64,000 bases of DNA from Larix kaempferi. Its lineage: Eukaryota > Streptophyta > Pinopsida > Pinales > Pinaceae. A program made the position numbers and the translations under genes. This document shows, piece by piece, positions 11,844-24,638 of the stretch. Within the stretch, counting starts at the first letter, position 1, and every line of letters begins with the position of its first letter. The stretch spans positions 12,555,501 to 12,619,500 of the forward strand of contig BSBM01000440.1 of assembly GCA_027924585.1 (NCBI GenBank). Reading direction: 5' to 3'. The notes under the pieces were generated by a model, which worked only from the letters and a program-made list of their open reading frames with translations, did not search any database and was not told where the DNA came from.

Positions 11844-12344
11844 GTGCTGTTATTTTATATTTCAGATATCGTTTATGAAATGGATTTTGGTACTCAACAA
11901 TGTATGGACCTACTTTTGAATGGATTGAAAGTTGTTGAAGGAATCTCGTTTCCAGAAAGAAAATTTATGCATAATATCAGCATTAATGAAGGATGTATCA
12001 TTGTAAATGTTACCAAGTCTTTGAATGCAAGTCTTCCATTGCCCTATCGATCAAAAGGTGCAGATACATTGTCAGAGGCTATTGGTGGTTATATTCAATG
12101 GCCTGTATCTGATATCATTAACCAAATTGGGTCCGCTCTTCGCGATAATGAGGTGATTGATATACCAGCTTCTTCTTCGATGAGTGTAGCACATATCATA
12201 ACAAATGAGAATGAGATGAATGATATACCAGCTTCTACTTCAACGAGTGTAGCGCATATCACAACAACTGAGAATAAATCTTCTTTTATTATGAGAAAAG
12301 TTAAGTTGTTACATAAGTGTTCAGAAAGAAAGGATTGCATTTAA
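11844..12344 (+). pseudogene. transposon-protein-like exon (DUF8039-like module)
   Basis: An open frame of 166 residues that probably begins at a 3' splice site (TATATTTCAG at about 11864); the nominal ATG at 11844 lies in the presumed intron. Around 12050-12120 it has the pattern 'DTLSEAIGGYIQWPVSDII'. This matches my memory of the conserved module of Ptta/En/Spm-type plant transposon proteins (DUF8039: a small beta domain ending in a G-x-x-x-WP-x-x-I signature). It is followed by two copies of a 22-residue motif (DIPAS-S-SVAHI-T-EN). The first ~50 bases of the exon are also duplicated just upstream (11795-11850). The frame ends at TAA 12342-12344, where later repeat copies have no stop. Family assignment is from pattern memory only. 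Confidence 0.4.
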
Positions 12345-15300
12345 ATAGGTTTTGTAACAAATGTGAGTGAGATTGATTTTGTTGGGGGAACATTTCTGGC
12401 TAACTTCTCCTTTGGTATTCTGGTTGATGAAGTGGTGTTCTTGTATGGCATGTTGTCCAAGGATGAGCAGTGGATCTTTTGTTGTATGGTTGATTAAAAG
12501 AATCATCGATTTTAATACATAAACATTGCTTTATGTTCCAAGCACTTTCAACAATAATCAATCTAAATCTACTAGTTAATTTGATACATCAATGTTCTTT
12601 AAAGCCACAGTATGTTGGTCGGGGAATAGTGTCAACTGTTTTTGAGGGAGACATTGTACAATTCAAAGTACTAGATGCTGATGAGTTTGGTATTTTAGTT
12701 CATAAAGTCTTCTGCAATTGCGAGGATTGTGGTGTATTTGAAGGATCCCTTATAAGATGGCATGAAAACACTTTGCTTGACCTCGATAATGTTCCTTTGG
12801 ATGCTATACTTTTGGAATGTTTTTGAAGAATGTCCTTTACAGATGGTCCTTCCAGGTACTCCCCATTGTGAATATACAGATGTTAAAGGTAAAGGAACAA
12901 GGCCATACAATTCTGTAAATGAGGTAGCACATATCATAACAACTGAGAATGAGGTGAATGATATACCAGCTTCTACTTCGACAAGTGTAGCACATATCAC
13001 AACAACTGAGAATAAATCTTATTTTATTATGAGAAAGTTAAGTTGTTACATAAGTGTTCAGAAAGAAAGGATTGCATTTCCATATGTTTTGTAACAAATG
13101 TGAGTGAGATTGATTTTGTTGGGGGAACATTTTTGGGTGACTTCTCCTTTGGTATTCTGGTCAATGAAGTGGTGTTTTGTTGTATGGCATGTTGTCCAGG
13201 GGTGAGAAGTGGATCTTTTGTTGTATGGCCGATTAAAAGAATCATCGATTTTAATGCAGAAACATTTCTTTCTGTTCCAAGAGCTTTCAACAATAATCAA
13301 TATGAATCTATTAGTTAATTTGATACATCAATGTTCTTTAAAGCCACAGTATGTTAGTCGAGGAATAGTGTCAACTATTTTTGAGGGAGAAATTGTACAG
13401 TTCAAAGTACTAGATGCTGGTGGGTTTGGTATTTTAGTTCATAAAGTCTTCTGCAATCGCGATGATTGTGGTGTATTTGAAGGCTCCCTTATAAGATGGC
13501 CTGCAAACACTTTGCTTGACCTCGATAATGTTCCTTTTGATTCTATACTTTTGGAATGTTTTTGAAGAATGTCCTTTACAGATGGTCCTTCCAGGTACTC
13601 CCCATTGTGAATATACAGATGTTAAAGGTAAAGGAACAAGGCCATACAATTCTGTAAATGAGGTAGCACATATCATAACAACTGAGAATGAGGTGAATGA
13701 TATACCAGCTTCTACTTCGACGAGTGTAGCACATATCACAACAACTGAGAATAAATCTTCTTTTATTATGAGAAAATTTAAGTTGTTACATAAGTGTTCA
13801 GAAAGAAAGGATTGCATTTCCATAGGTTTTGTAACAAATGTGAGTGAGATTGATTTTGTTGGGGGAACATTTTTGGGTGACTTCTCCTTTGGTATTTTGG
13901 TTGATGAAGTGGTGTTTTCTTATATGGCATGTTGTCCAAGGGTGAGCAGTGGATCTTTTGTTGTATGGATGATTAAAAGAATCATCGATTTTAATACAGA
14001 AACATTGCTTTCTATTCCAAGCGCTTTCAACAATAATCAATCTAAATCTACTAGTTAATTTGATACATCAATGTTCTTTGAAGCCACAGTATGTTGGTCG
14101 GGGAATAGTGTCAAATAATTTTGAGGGAGACATTGTACAATTCAAAGTACTAGATGTTGGTGAGTTTGTATTTTAGTTCATAAAGTCTTCTGCAATTGCG
14201 AGGATTGTGGTGTATTTGAAGGCTCCCTTATAAGATGTCCTGCAAACACTTTGCTTGACCTCGATAATGTTCCTTTGGATACTATACTTTTGGAATGTTT
14301 TTGAAGAATGTCCTTTACAGATGGTCCTTCTAGGTACTCCCCATTGTGAATATACAGATGTTAAAGGTAAGGGAACAAGGCCATACAATTCCATAAATGA
14401 GGTAGCACATATCAAGACAACTGAGAATGAGGTGAATGATATACCAGCTTCTACTTCGACAAGTGTAGCACATATCACAACAACTGAGAATAAATCTTCT
14501 TTTATTATGATAAAAGTTAAGTTGTTACATAAGTGTTCAGAAAGAAAGGATTGCATTTCCATAGGTTTTGTAACAAATGTGAGTGAGATTTATTTTATTA
14601 TGATAAAAGTTAAGTTGTTACATAAGTGTTCAGAAAGAAAGGATTGCATTTCCATAGGTTTTGTAACAAATGTGAGTGAGATTGATTTTGTTGGGGGAAC
14701 ATTTTTGGGTGACTTCTCCTTTGGTATTCTAGTCGATGAAGTGGTTTTTTCTTGTATGGCATGTTGTCCAGGGGTGAGCAATGGATCTTTTGTTGTATGG
14801 CCGATTAAAAGAATCATCGATTTTAATATAGAAACATTGCTTTCTGTTCCAAGTGCTTTCAACAATAATCAATCTGAATCTATTAGTTAATTTGATACAT
14901 CAATGTTCTTTAAAGCCACAGTATGTTGGTCGGTGAATAGTGTCAATTTTTTTTTAGGGAGACATTGTACAATTCAAAGTACTAGATGCTGGTGAGTTTG
15001 GTATTTTAGTTCATAAAGTCTTCTGCAATTGCGAGGATTGTGGTGTATTTGAAGGCTCCCTTATAAGATGGCCTGCAAACACTTTGCTTGACCTCGATAA
15101 TGTTCCTTTGGATGCTATACTTTTGGAATGATTTTGAAGAATGTCCTTTACAGATGGTCCTTCCAGATACTCCCCATTGTGAATATACAGATGTTAAAGG
15201 TAAAGGAACAAGGTTATACAATTCCATAAATGAGGTAGCACATATCATAACAACTGAGAATGAGGTGAATGATATACTAGCTTCTACTTCGACTAGTGTA

Positions 15301-15525
15301 GCACATATCACAACAACTAAGAATAAATCTTCTTTTATTATGAGAAAAGTTAAGTTGTTACATAAGTGTTCAGAAAGAAAGGATTGTATTTCCACAGGTT
15401 TTGTAACAAATGTGAGTAAGATTGATTTTGTTGGGGGAACATTTTTGGGTGACTTCTCCTTTGGTATTCTGGTCGATGAAGTGGTGTTTTCTTGTATGGC
15501 ATGTTTTCCAGGGGTGAGCAGTGGA
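12270..15525 (+). repeat. tandem array, 4.4 copies of about 739 bp, with transposon-protein-like modules
   Basis: The marker AATAAATC recurs at 12273, 13011, 13750, 14489 and 15322, giving periods of 738, 739, 739 and 833; the last includes a 94-bp local duplication at 14510-14680. Each unit encodes two modules. M1 has G-V-N-V-S-E-I-D-F-V-G-G then FSFGILVDEVVF and VVWPIKRII. M2 has RGIVSTVFEGDIVQFKVL then FGILVHKVF and IRWPANTLLDLD. Both fit the DUF8039-like pattern. M1 and M2 lie in different frames and are followed by another frame change at GTTTTTGAAG, in every unit. The frame breaks therefore predate the amplification. Units look about 95% identical by eye, so the array is fairly young. 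Confidence 0.85.
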
Positions 15526-15540
15526 TATACCAGCTTCTTC

Positions 15541-16586
15541 TAAAATTTTCGAATGAAATTCAATATCGGTACCTTACAGGCCTGCAACAAATCAGGGCGC
15601 ACACCTTTCAAACATTGGCACCGAACATTGTTGCTCAAATTTTTGTATATAAAAAATTCCACTTCGATCAATAGTTGAATGTGCTAAGAAATTTGATAGT
15701 TGAATGTTATAAATTCTATGGAATCAAATGCTCCTGTGGCCAAAGAAGGAGATGACAGAAAAAGAAGCTTGTTTACAATGAGATTAAACACAATAGATGT
15801 CTGTCAAAATGCATGGTATAAATGCCATCATATAAAAAATAGCACTTTGGGTAAGGCAATTGGTGATATTTATCAGGAGTCAGATGCTAGTACTGTCATA
15901 TTGGAACCGTCATGTTAAACTGTCATGCTTTTTTGCAAAACTTATTTTTGATGGGCACTTTATTCTCTAAACCATGATTAATTTTTGTGGGTTACTCTTT
16001 ACAGAATTTGGATTTACATTTTACAGCTAACCTTTCTAATTTCTTTTAATTTTTTTTCCATGATCATTAATTTGTTTGATAAGTTAACATAAACAACTTA
16101 GCATTAAAATAGAAAATTCCAAATTGTTAACTTGACACTTAACCATTGGACCTTTCTATGCATATCATACCTGGAAATAAATGTACACATTTTAAATCTT
16201 TTCAGCCATGAGCATTTGCTATATAGTTAAAACTTGTATTTTCTATGTAAATGTGAAATTTTAATCAATTTTAAAATATGTATTAATAAAAAATTTACTA
16301 TAGACAGGTAATTATTTTATCTGCTGAAGGGCAAGATTTAAACCAAACCATTTTTGGACAGGGAATATATATACTTAAAACGTCAAAAAAAATTTGTTCG
16401 ACGGTTAAAATTAGAACCAAATTCCATCCTTTGGTGGAAGCCAACAGGAGCATCGAAGGATTTGAAGGTCTTGTACAAAAAATGCTTCGATAGACAACAA
16501 CAATGGGTTGTTGGTGCAAATGAAAATATGAAGATCGATGTAAATAACATCATATGGGCATGGTCACCAAGAAGGGCCTTGCAGTA
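15541..16586 (+). pseudogene. possible 3' exons of the same locus
   Basis: Two short frames follow the array: 15700-15918 (72 residues, unremarkable) and 16341-16586. The latter follows a TTTTGGACAG acceptor-like site and encodes a basic, Trp-rich peptide (LWWKPTGAS, WAWSPRRALQ). I do not recognise either. Between them lies 400 bp of AT-rich, intron-like sequence. They may be the downstream exons of the gene whose middle was amplified. Confidence 0.25.
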
Positions 16587-17026
16587 GAAAAAATTAGAAT
16601 AAACAAGAAGGGCCTTGTAGCAGTCAAGGCACAATGAGAAAATATGGGGAATAGTGTTCAGAGTGGTGGATGTTCTCAAGGGTTGATAGTAGACAAAATT
16701 GGTTTCTAAATTTCTCTATGTGGAAGTTTTAAGCAACAAAATTGTTGTGTTCCTAAATTTCCACTTGGTCAACAAAAAGTTGTATTTTCTCATTTTCATT
16801 AAAGTTTTATAAAAGGAAAGATACAACTTATAGCCATTGGGATTGATAATGGATGGTTATTTGTTACAAAATTGGACTTGTGATAAGTGTCGTAATTTGC
16901 ACACTAACTGTCGTTAAGTGTTGTAATAGTGCTTAAGAATAATTGGCCTTTAGAAGTGGCTTATGTGCTGCACTTAAAATCAAGTAATTATCCTCAGAGT
17001 AACTACCTAAATACTAAAATATGATC
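16587..17026. other. spacer, nothing recognised
   Basis: AT-rich sequence without ORFs or repeats that I could identify. Confidence 0.5.
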
Positions 17027-18020
17027 CACTATACTCAAACTGCCAAATTTAGCGGTGCTCATAGGAAAAAATATTCTATACGAGCCAATATTCTATGCAA
17101 GACAACTATATTTCTAATACTGAATGTGTTAAATCAAATATGTCACATGTCACAATATGATCCTTCCATGTGTTACTCTGGAATAAATATTCTATATGAG
17201 CCAATATTCTATGCAAGCTAACTATATTTCTAATATTGAATGTGCCAAATCAAATATGTCACGTGTCACAATATGATCCTTCCACGTGTCACTCTGGGAT
17301 ATTAGATATCAACATTTAAACAAGAAAATTTATAGACGTTTTGCTTCAAAGACTATGCTGGAAAGTGGAAGTATTCTCAGAGAAACAGTGACCGCTCTTT
17401 CCCAAAGGTGTTCTATTGTTACGATTTTCTCGTAAATGAAGGGCCGGCCGACCCTTCTTATTCCAAATATTCTTTTCATAATAGTTTGACACTGCAAGAA
17501 GGGTCAGTCGATCCTTCTTGTGCTCTCTATTATGGATATAGATGAATTCTTGGATAAATATTTTCACAATTAACTACCGAAAGAAGGGGCGGCTGATCCT
17601 TCTTGTCGGAAAACAGAAGTCGGGAGAAACCATTTTTTATAGGTTAAAACTTCCAAGGTGTTCTATTTTTAAAATTGCCTCATAATTGAAAGGTCAACCG
17701 ACCCTTCGTATTCCCAATATTATTTCATTATAGTTCGACACTACAAGAAGGGTCGCTCAACCCTTCTTATTCCAAATATTCTTTTCATAATAATTCGCCA
17801 CTGTAAAAAGGGTCAGTCATTCCTTCTTGTGTATTCCATTATGGATATAGCTGAATTGCTGGATAAATGTTTTCACAATTTACTATGAAAAGAAGGGGCA
17901 GTTGATCCTTCTTGTCGAAAAACAGAAGTCAGGACAAACGATTTTTATATGTTATAACTTAGTTGATTGACTGGCTATTCGGAAAATAGAAGTCAGTACA
18001 AATGATTTTTATATGTTATA
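17027..18020. repeat. hairpin-rich head of unit B
   Basis: Contains two tandem copies of about 115 bp (17066-17180, 17182-17295) with degenerate CACGTG pairs. Two successive hairpin sets follow: dyads at 17379-17400, 17438-17457 (GAAGGGCCGGCCGACCCTTC), 17497-17519 and 17581-17604, then a second, more diverged set at 17688-17707, 17754-17775, 17810-17830 and 17890-17912. Confidence 0.75.
17260..17290. promoter_or_regulatory. paired G-box/ABRE-like motifs
   Basis: CACGTGTC occurs at 17260-17267 and again at 17283-17290, start to start 23 bp. The same pair with the same spacing is at 24712 and 24735, and at 26702 (mutated) and 26725. CACGTGTC is the core bound by plant bZIP/ABF and bHLH factors. 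Conservation of both sites and spacing suggests a regulatory role; that is inference. Confidence 0.45.
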
Positions 18021-19070
18021 ACTTAGCCGATTGCGAAATCTTGGTTTTTGATTTTGATATATTTTCTTTCCACAACCTGCAACCCGCAAATGCAGATTGA
18101 GGATTGCGGAAAGAATGTATATATTTATGAAATAAAACCCCGCAACCCTTCTTTTCCTTCCGGCATGTTTACATTTTAAATGTCGATTTGTCTTGATCCT
18201 GCGGATGATATTACATCGGGTGATTAAAATGAAGTTTAGCTTTCCCGTTTAGCTTGTCGATGTTAGAACTAGCATTGTTCTCGATGAAACTGAGAGGCTT
18301 AATTTCTAAAAGAACGGAGAAAGCATTGGTGGTCTGAGCAAAATAGAATCATCTGGGTAGGTATTAACGGCCTCAACGGTGAACTGATCAAATCCTGAGC
18401 CTGAAACTTTGCAAGGAGAATTAAATTGTTGAGGTCTGCTTACAGTTACATATATGCACAAATAAACAGTCTAGATCGGTGATGCTGAAGATCTACAGTC
18501 ATGAACACGCTTCGTGCAAAAAGGGTGAGGTGTTCTAGAAGGAGGCAGGAGATTTATCCCACAAGCAGCAGATCAACGGCCAATGGAGAAGATTGACGGT
18601 CGGGAACTACTTCTTTGATACGACATGCATGGTGCAAACAAAATTTTGGATCCACAAACTTTGGGTAGAGGCCGACGGGTTTGGACGTCGCAGATCTGAG
18701 GAGGCCGAGATCTATGAACAAGGTTTTGTTTGTGGATCTAACTTGCACGAAACATTAATGCAAGCCAAATTCGCAAAGTTGGTAAAAGTCACAGCGTTTT
18801 ACAGCCAGGATTCGAGGCGACATGTGCCGGGCTTCGAGGCCACCAGGGATCAGGAAAATCGATAGCTAGGGAAGCTTCCACTCCGCAAGAGATGTAGGGG
18901 TGATAGAAAAGGATAAAAAATATAAAAAAATCACCTACACGGAGAGATGGATTCCTATTTTGCATCCGAAAGTGACAGGAGCAAGCTGTGAAGAAACAGA
19001 CAGGTCAACCAAGGGCCCAAGCTAACCTCAAAAAAATAGGTAGGTTATCTGCTCTACAATAAACTATTTA
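18021..19070. other. leader of unit B
   Basis: Begins with CCGCAA-type dyads and a segment (18130-18240) that aligns with 27235-27345 in unit D. No gene was recognised. A 90-residue ORF at 18593-18865 has no features and is probably chance. Confidence 0.45.
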
Positions 19071-22000
19071 ATGGCTAAATTGAGTGATAGAGAACCCATA
19101 GAAACATTGTTTACAGACAGAGACGCAGAGGTCTATGACACCATGATGATTGATGACCCCATGGAAACTGTAAAAAACAAGCTGAAACTGGTTAGGGAGC
19201 GAGGTATAGTCATGCACCAGGTCCACCAGTCCTATTTTCATCTATTTACAGTTGGCCAAACCCTTGGTTTTCCCGAATTTGTTTAATGGTGCGCCTCTAA
19301 CTACTCTTCTACCAAGAGGGAAATCATGGACACTTCCAAGTCCAATATCCTTTGTGAAATCAATACCCAAACCCTGTCAGTCCCAAAAGAGTTTTTCCAT
19401 AAATCTATAGGGTATACCAAGAAAACCCTAATCCAGTTTTTTAGACAATCCCCTGTTGAAGTAAAATAGAATTTCTACAGGTCCTGTTTGAATCCTAGTA
19501 TCCAAATACAAGAGCAGGATTTCCCAGGTGAAGCCATACTATTCACGAAAGAATCAAGAGGTGTTATCACCATGATGAGCCAATTCCTAGGTCTAGACTT
19601 TGATATGTATGTCACAAAACCTCTAATAAGTTTTCTTTTTGTCCTAGGCACCTACCCCCTGGAATCAGATGAACCAAGCCAGTCTACCCAATGTGCATGC
19701 CTCAAGTTTGATGAAGTTTTGGTTGAAAGTATACACTCCCAGCTAAAGAATTTCCAGGAAACAAGGATTTTCAGATTTTAGTCCTACTTACTAAAAATGT
19801 TCCTGGCATTCAATGAGGAAAACTTACAAATGCCGGAGGTACTACTTACTCAAGATATGTACATTGATTACACCAAGTTCCATGATGAGCTCATGTTTGA
19901 GGTTTATCAGGTCATTTTCCAAAAGAATCTGCCTAGAGTATTACTAGAAATGCAGGAGTTACTACAGCTTTCTCCTGAGAAGATGGTTGGAGATTGGTTC
20001 CTTTCAGAGCATGGAATAATCATTAGGGTTTATGATTTTTCTTATGCACCCTACATGCTACCAGTTTTCCTGACCCCCAGAATGTTTGCATTAGAATTCA
20101 TCAGACAAAAATTGAAGGTAGAAGCTGAGCACTTTCTAGATCATAGAAAGTGCTCTGATATTGTGTTTCCATGGACTGTAGGTCCATTCTTAATAAAAAA
20201 CAAAGGAGCTCTTACAGCCATCAAATGCAAGATAAAGGAGATGGGTTTCTAAAAGGAAGCACCCTTAAACTATGATCCCCACCACATCATTTCCAACAGG
20301 AGGAAGGAAAGCTACAGGAAGGCTTTTGTGCATTTCGAAATTCTAGGCATGGCAGAAGCTGCAAATTTATTGGAATGTCCTAGTAGGAGCCATATGGAAA
20401 TATACACACCTGAGAGCTCCTCCATGTTGACACAAGGGAACACACCCACAGTGCCTGACTCTTCTAGCCTAGTCCTATCAGTGCTAGCAACCATTCCTAT
20501 GGCCATCAACTTAATAAAGTCCAGTAAGGAAGCTGACAGTGTCCCTATGGACACAGAAGGGGAAGCTGAGAGAGCCCCAAAGAGGCAGAAAATTGATGAA
20601 TCTGAGCAATAGCTAGTACCAATGGGGACTTGAAAAGGAAAAAAGAAACAAGTGGATAGGCTACCAGCATTTGAGATCAAAGAGTATGTCTTTAACCCAG
20701 CAACCACTGAGCCTGCTGCCTTAAGAAAGACTAGAGATGAGTTGATAGATGAATACAAGGTGGACTCACGGGTAGCCTCAGAGGAGTCCAAGTTATATAC
20801 TAAAGTAAAGAAAATTTCAAGCAAAGAAGTCTCTCTAGTGACTAGCAGGAGCCTCGCTCAGAACACACTAAGTTTGGCCTTGTCCACCAAGAGCAAGGCC
20901 ACTGACCTAAGGATGAATTTAGAGGACATCCCTATTCTAGATGTAATAAACTTGCAAAAAGAAACCGGGGATGTTATTTATACTAAACTGTTGAGGACAG
21001 CTTTGGAGCTATCAAAGGTATAGGTCAGTAAGAGTAAGGTTTCCAGCCAGCTCAAGAAGGAAAAGATGGAAAACAAAGCTCATAAGACAAAGATAAAGAA
21101 ATTGCAGGGTGACATAATGGCCACTGAGGGCCATCCTGATAAAAGAGCCAGCATTCAAAACCTACTCAATAGAAAATACAACATCATCCAATCTCTAAAA
21201 AAGGGGTTGAAAATCCCCTCTACCCAGTTAGTAGCAGTCTCTGAGCTAACATAATTGGAGGAAAAGAAGGAGAATTTGCAAACCGAATTGACAAACTGTA
21301 GGGCCAAGCTATTGAAGCTTGAAGCAAAGGAAAAACAATGGCAGATAGATATAGCCACTGTGGTGGCAAGTGAGAAAATCTCAAAGGCCAGAGTGGAAGA
21401 TCTTGAGAAGAGACTATAGCAGAAAGAGCAAGAAGTAGAAAGCATGGCCACACCATCCATAGAGGCTGGTGATTTCTCCCTGGTAGGGGATATAGCCAAA
21501 GATGTAATGTCCCCACCCTTGGACCCAATGCAAGGAAGGGAACTTGATGCCATTCTATGGGGATTTTCATAAAACTTAGCCAATTCATTAGATTCACAGC
21601 CATAAAATAGATGTGTGTAGATGTAAATCAAGCAAATATGCACAGCGAAAATAAACTCATCCACACACATGTTTTCATATGCACTCAATATATCAATAAC
21701 AATCATTAATTTAAACACTGCAGAGGTAAAACACATAGATAGAAAACACTTATCTTTCTTGTGCAATTGTCCCAAACAACTAGCTATGTCACTGCAATGT
21801 TCCTCCCAACCATAGGTCTCTGCCCAGCCTGTATTCTTTTAGCACTCAGAGACCACCCCCGAGCTGGGCATGATATCTACAAGGAAAGGGAACCCTCAAG
21901 CACAGCACAGCCCAAAGCAATGGATACCCATCTCAACCCCAACATTCTCTTGCACACCAAACTCCGATATGGCTCTAGAACACACTTCTAGCAGTGGGAC

Positions 22001-23657
22001 TTAGGAACTAGATGGACAAGGGTTTTCCCCAAAATGTAGGCACAGCAAAAACAGATTGTGGGAAGAGAAAATCAACCCCAGGGAAGAAAATCGATTTCTC
22101 CCACATATGTATGAGCATTCAATAGGTCAAAACAGCCTCAGTTAAACCACCAGTCCGATTCCCCTTCTTCCTCACTAGTATACACCACAAAAATGCCCTT
22201 CTCCCAGCTGAGAATGAAAGAAAACACATAAGTTCGATGGGGAAAAACTCCCAACAAGCTCCCCTAACTCGTGAGAGAGCCCATCTGGTTGATAAATAAT
22301 GGCTTGGGAGGGGGGGGCAATTCATGGCTATTTTCTTTCCCAAGAAGCAAAACGTGATTTCCCATGCAGGGTGTGGTTTCCCCACACCCGAATTTGAACA
22401 ACCATGCCTCTCATTCCCCAAGGCATTAACTACCTCAACCAACTCTTGGGAGAAATCAATGATTGGGTACAAAAGTCAACATGGGTAGTTGAGGGTTTGA
22501 TGGGTTCTCTCATTGACACTTGGATTGACTTGACTGGCTCCAAGGGTTTGAATGTTTTCCCTCCCAATTCCTTGTAAAATCATGCCCCCATCTCTTATTG
22601 CATTTCATAGCTAGTTGTGGGTATTTTATTAAAATGCATATTTACATGATGTTTAAAATTCCAATGTGCCTGGCTAGCACGCAAATCATATGCATCAATA
22701 AATCGATGGCGGGGCCTTGGCCTTGAGCTCCTCACCATGATTTCATAACAATATTACATCATTTACAATTTTAATGCCATGGGGTCAAACTGGGGACGTT
22801 ACAAAAGCTAGTCTGGAAGACGTGAAAATAACAAGATTAAAAAAGCAAAATGTGAATCTGAAAACCATGAAGGATAATGTAGAAAGAGAAAAGGAGGCTT
22901 GGGAAGCCAAGCACCAAAAGTTGCAGGGTAAATATGATGAGTTGGCAAGACAAGCTACAATGAAGACTTCCTTGCTAGAGGCTAGGCAGGTCATCTGGGA
23001 TGGCATTATTGAAGAAGCAGGAAAATTGAGGCCCTTCCTCGATTTTGTCTTGGACAAGGAAGCAGTGATAAAATTAGCCAAGAGTAGTGTGACAGCAACA
23101 AATGAGAAATTGAATAAAAAACTTGTAGAGTATACTAAGAATGCCATTGAATTCCTGAATGGCTTATCTGAGGAGCAGGTCAATACAACTGGTGTAACAG
23201 ACAGGTTTTCCATCATCATTGGAGCCAAAAAAGTGATGCACAAGCAAAAGGCTATTCAAGCTAAAATAGATGGCATGGCACAGCAGATCAAGTATTTCAA
23301 AGACATGTTTGACCTTTTGTTCAAGAAAGGGTTAGCTCTCTTTTGGGAGGAGGATGGAACAATGCTCACAGAAGAAGAATATCATAAGAAATTGGCAGGA
23401 TGTAAAGTGCATTTCAACGATTTTGCAGGTATGGATCAATTGCTATCAAGGAAGACAGTGGTGGAGAAAATGGTAAAGGATTTTGAGTTAAGCATGATGT
23501 TCAAGGAGGCTAGTGCACATATATGAAGCTACTCTTATAGGGACCACACTGAGATCCGAGTCTTAGTGAAGGAGTTGACCACCTCAGAGCTGCCAGCTGC
23601 TGATCTTTGGAAGCTCATTGAGAAATATGGGAAGAGAAAGTTGATATTGAATCACTG
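19071..23657 (+). pseudogene. LTR-borne ORF, copy B, broken by stops and a solo LTR
   Basis: One frame is open from ATG 19071 apart from about ten in-frame stops (for example 19284, 19468, 19779, 20250, 20610, 21021, 21252, 21417, 23524). The only frame change is a 1,306-bp insertion (LTR plus 5-bp target copy), whose removal restores the frame exactly. About 1,090 codons. The region 19797-20250 matches the LTR ORF at 45606: 'DWFLSEHG...APYMLP...LEFIRQKL' here against 'DFYFSEQG...TPYILP...LKEAVRQIF' there. Downstream are an acidic stretch with a KRQK basic patch (about 20580), long coiled-coil segments (20650-21480, 22810-23100) and a C-terminal region with a GMDQLL motif. No enzyme motif was recognised; function unknown. 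Confidence 0.7.
21503..22803. repeat. solo LTR (1,301 bp) with 5-bp target duplication
   Basis: Starts TGTAATGTCCCCA and ends TGGGGACGTTACA, near-perfect inverted ends. It is flanked by AAAGA (21498-21502) and AAAGC (22804-22808), a 5-bp duplication with one mismatch. Removing the LTR and one flank rejoins the surrounding reading frame. The ends match those of the LTRs at 1-574 and 2562-4313 (TGTAATGTCCCC), so a related family is likely; the interior sequence differs. No coding content. Confidence 0.85.
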
Positions 23658-24628
23658 AAGATTCGATGATCGTGGGATAGCAGCATGGAGGAAATACTCA
23701 CTAAAGCATTTTTTATTTTGTTAGAGTCTGTTGTCTTTCGGTAAAAATGCTCAATAATTTTGTAAAAGAAAATTGATCCATTTTTACCAGCATTGTCATT
23801 TTGTTGTAACTAATTCCTAAGGGTGGTGAACCTGTTTGAATAGGTGTCACCTACATTGTAACAACTTCCTGTTGAGGCAGCTCGAGTCGGAAGGCTCTGA
23901 GCATATATGTAAGCAATGTAATAGAAGGAGAAAGGGTTGGAAACTTTTGTTGGACTCGTGAATTCCCTGTGTTATTAAGCACTCTTAGATATATTTTAAT
24001 AAAATCTAGCTAGGCCGAGCAAGGTTTTCTATCAGAGATTCCTATGTTATTCGTCTTGCAGTCTATTTACTTCTTCTCTTATGTGAATGTTTCTCTCACT
24101 GTTTAATTCATACTGTTATGCTTTTTCATGCTTGGATAAGTGTTGTATCGGGACATAAGTCATAAATATTATGCTCTGTTGCTTTCATTTAAAGCATCCA
24201 CTACCATTTTTTGCTAAAGTCAGTATAGAATTCATTATCATAAGCTCTATATTGATGAGTTGTTCATATCTTCTTCTTTAATCACCAAACAAAAGCTTTT
24301 TTACTATGAGCGGGTGGCTATCCTACCTCTGATTAGTTTTCTTTGCAAAGCATTGTCATGTTTAATCACATCCTGCCTATTGCCTGTGGTTAGTTTGATC
24401 TACAATTTGGATTTGTCTTTACTCATGATCTGTGTGTGTTTTATGTTTTAAGTGAATTTATTTAATTAAAACAATTATCTGTTTCTGCAAATGATTAACA
24501 TAAATTAATAAATTCATGTTAATTTTTCAATTAGCATTCCAGCTACATGGTAATCTTGCATGTGCCTAATCCTTATAACTACTATGAGTGAATTTTAATT
24601 TCCTGATTGTGTTGTGGTTAAATCCGCA
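23658..24628 (+). other. 3' tail of unit B with poly(A)-type signal
   Basis: Follows the ORF. It contains TTTTAATAAAATC (around 23995-24007) as a candidate poly(A) signal and a 600-bp AT-rich stretch that aligns with the tail of unit D (for example GATCTGTGT...ATGTTTTAA near 24430 and near 33012). No ORF. Confidence 0.5.
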
Positions 24629-24638
24629 TTAGTAATTT

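Larger units (their letters stand above)
17027..24628 (+). mobile_element. giant solo LTR-like unit B carrying an ORF
   Basis: Starts at a CTATACTCAA-TGCC head shared with 24639 and 26671 and ends at AAATCCGCA; the tail (24000-24628) aligns with 32870-33205. Without the inserted 1.3-kb LTR it is about 6.3 kb, close to the 6.5 kb of the unit at 26671-33205. Order: hairpin/G-box head, CCGCAA dyads near 18070-18150, leader, long ORF, AT-rich tail. No gag-pol or primer site follows it. I interpret it as a solo LTR by analogy with the full-length element at 42898. No target duplication was found, so the boundary and the LTR nature are inference. Confidence 0.5.

Noticed and set aside
18593-18865. 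90-residue ORF in the leader of unit B
   Set aside because: No counterpart in unit D at the same place and no motif.
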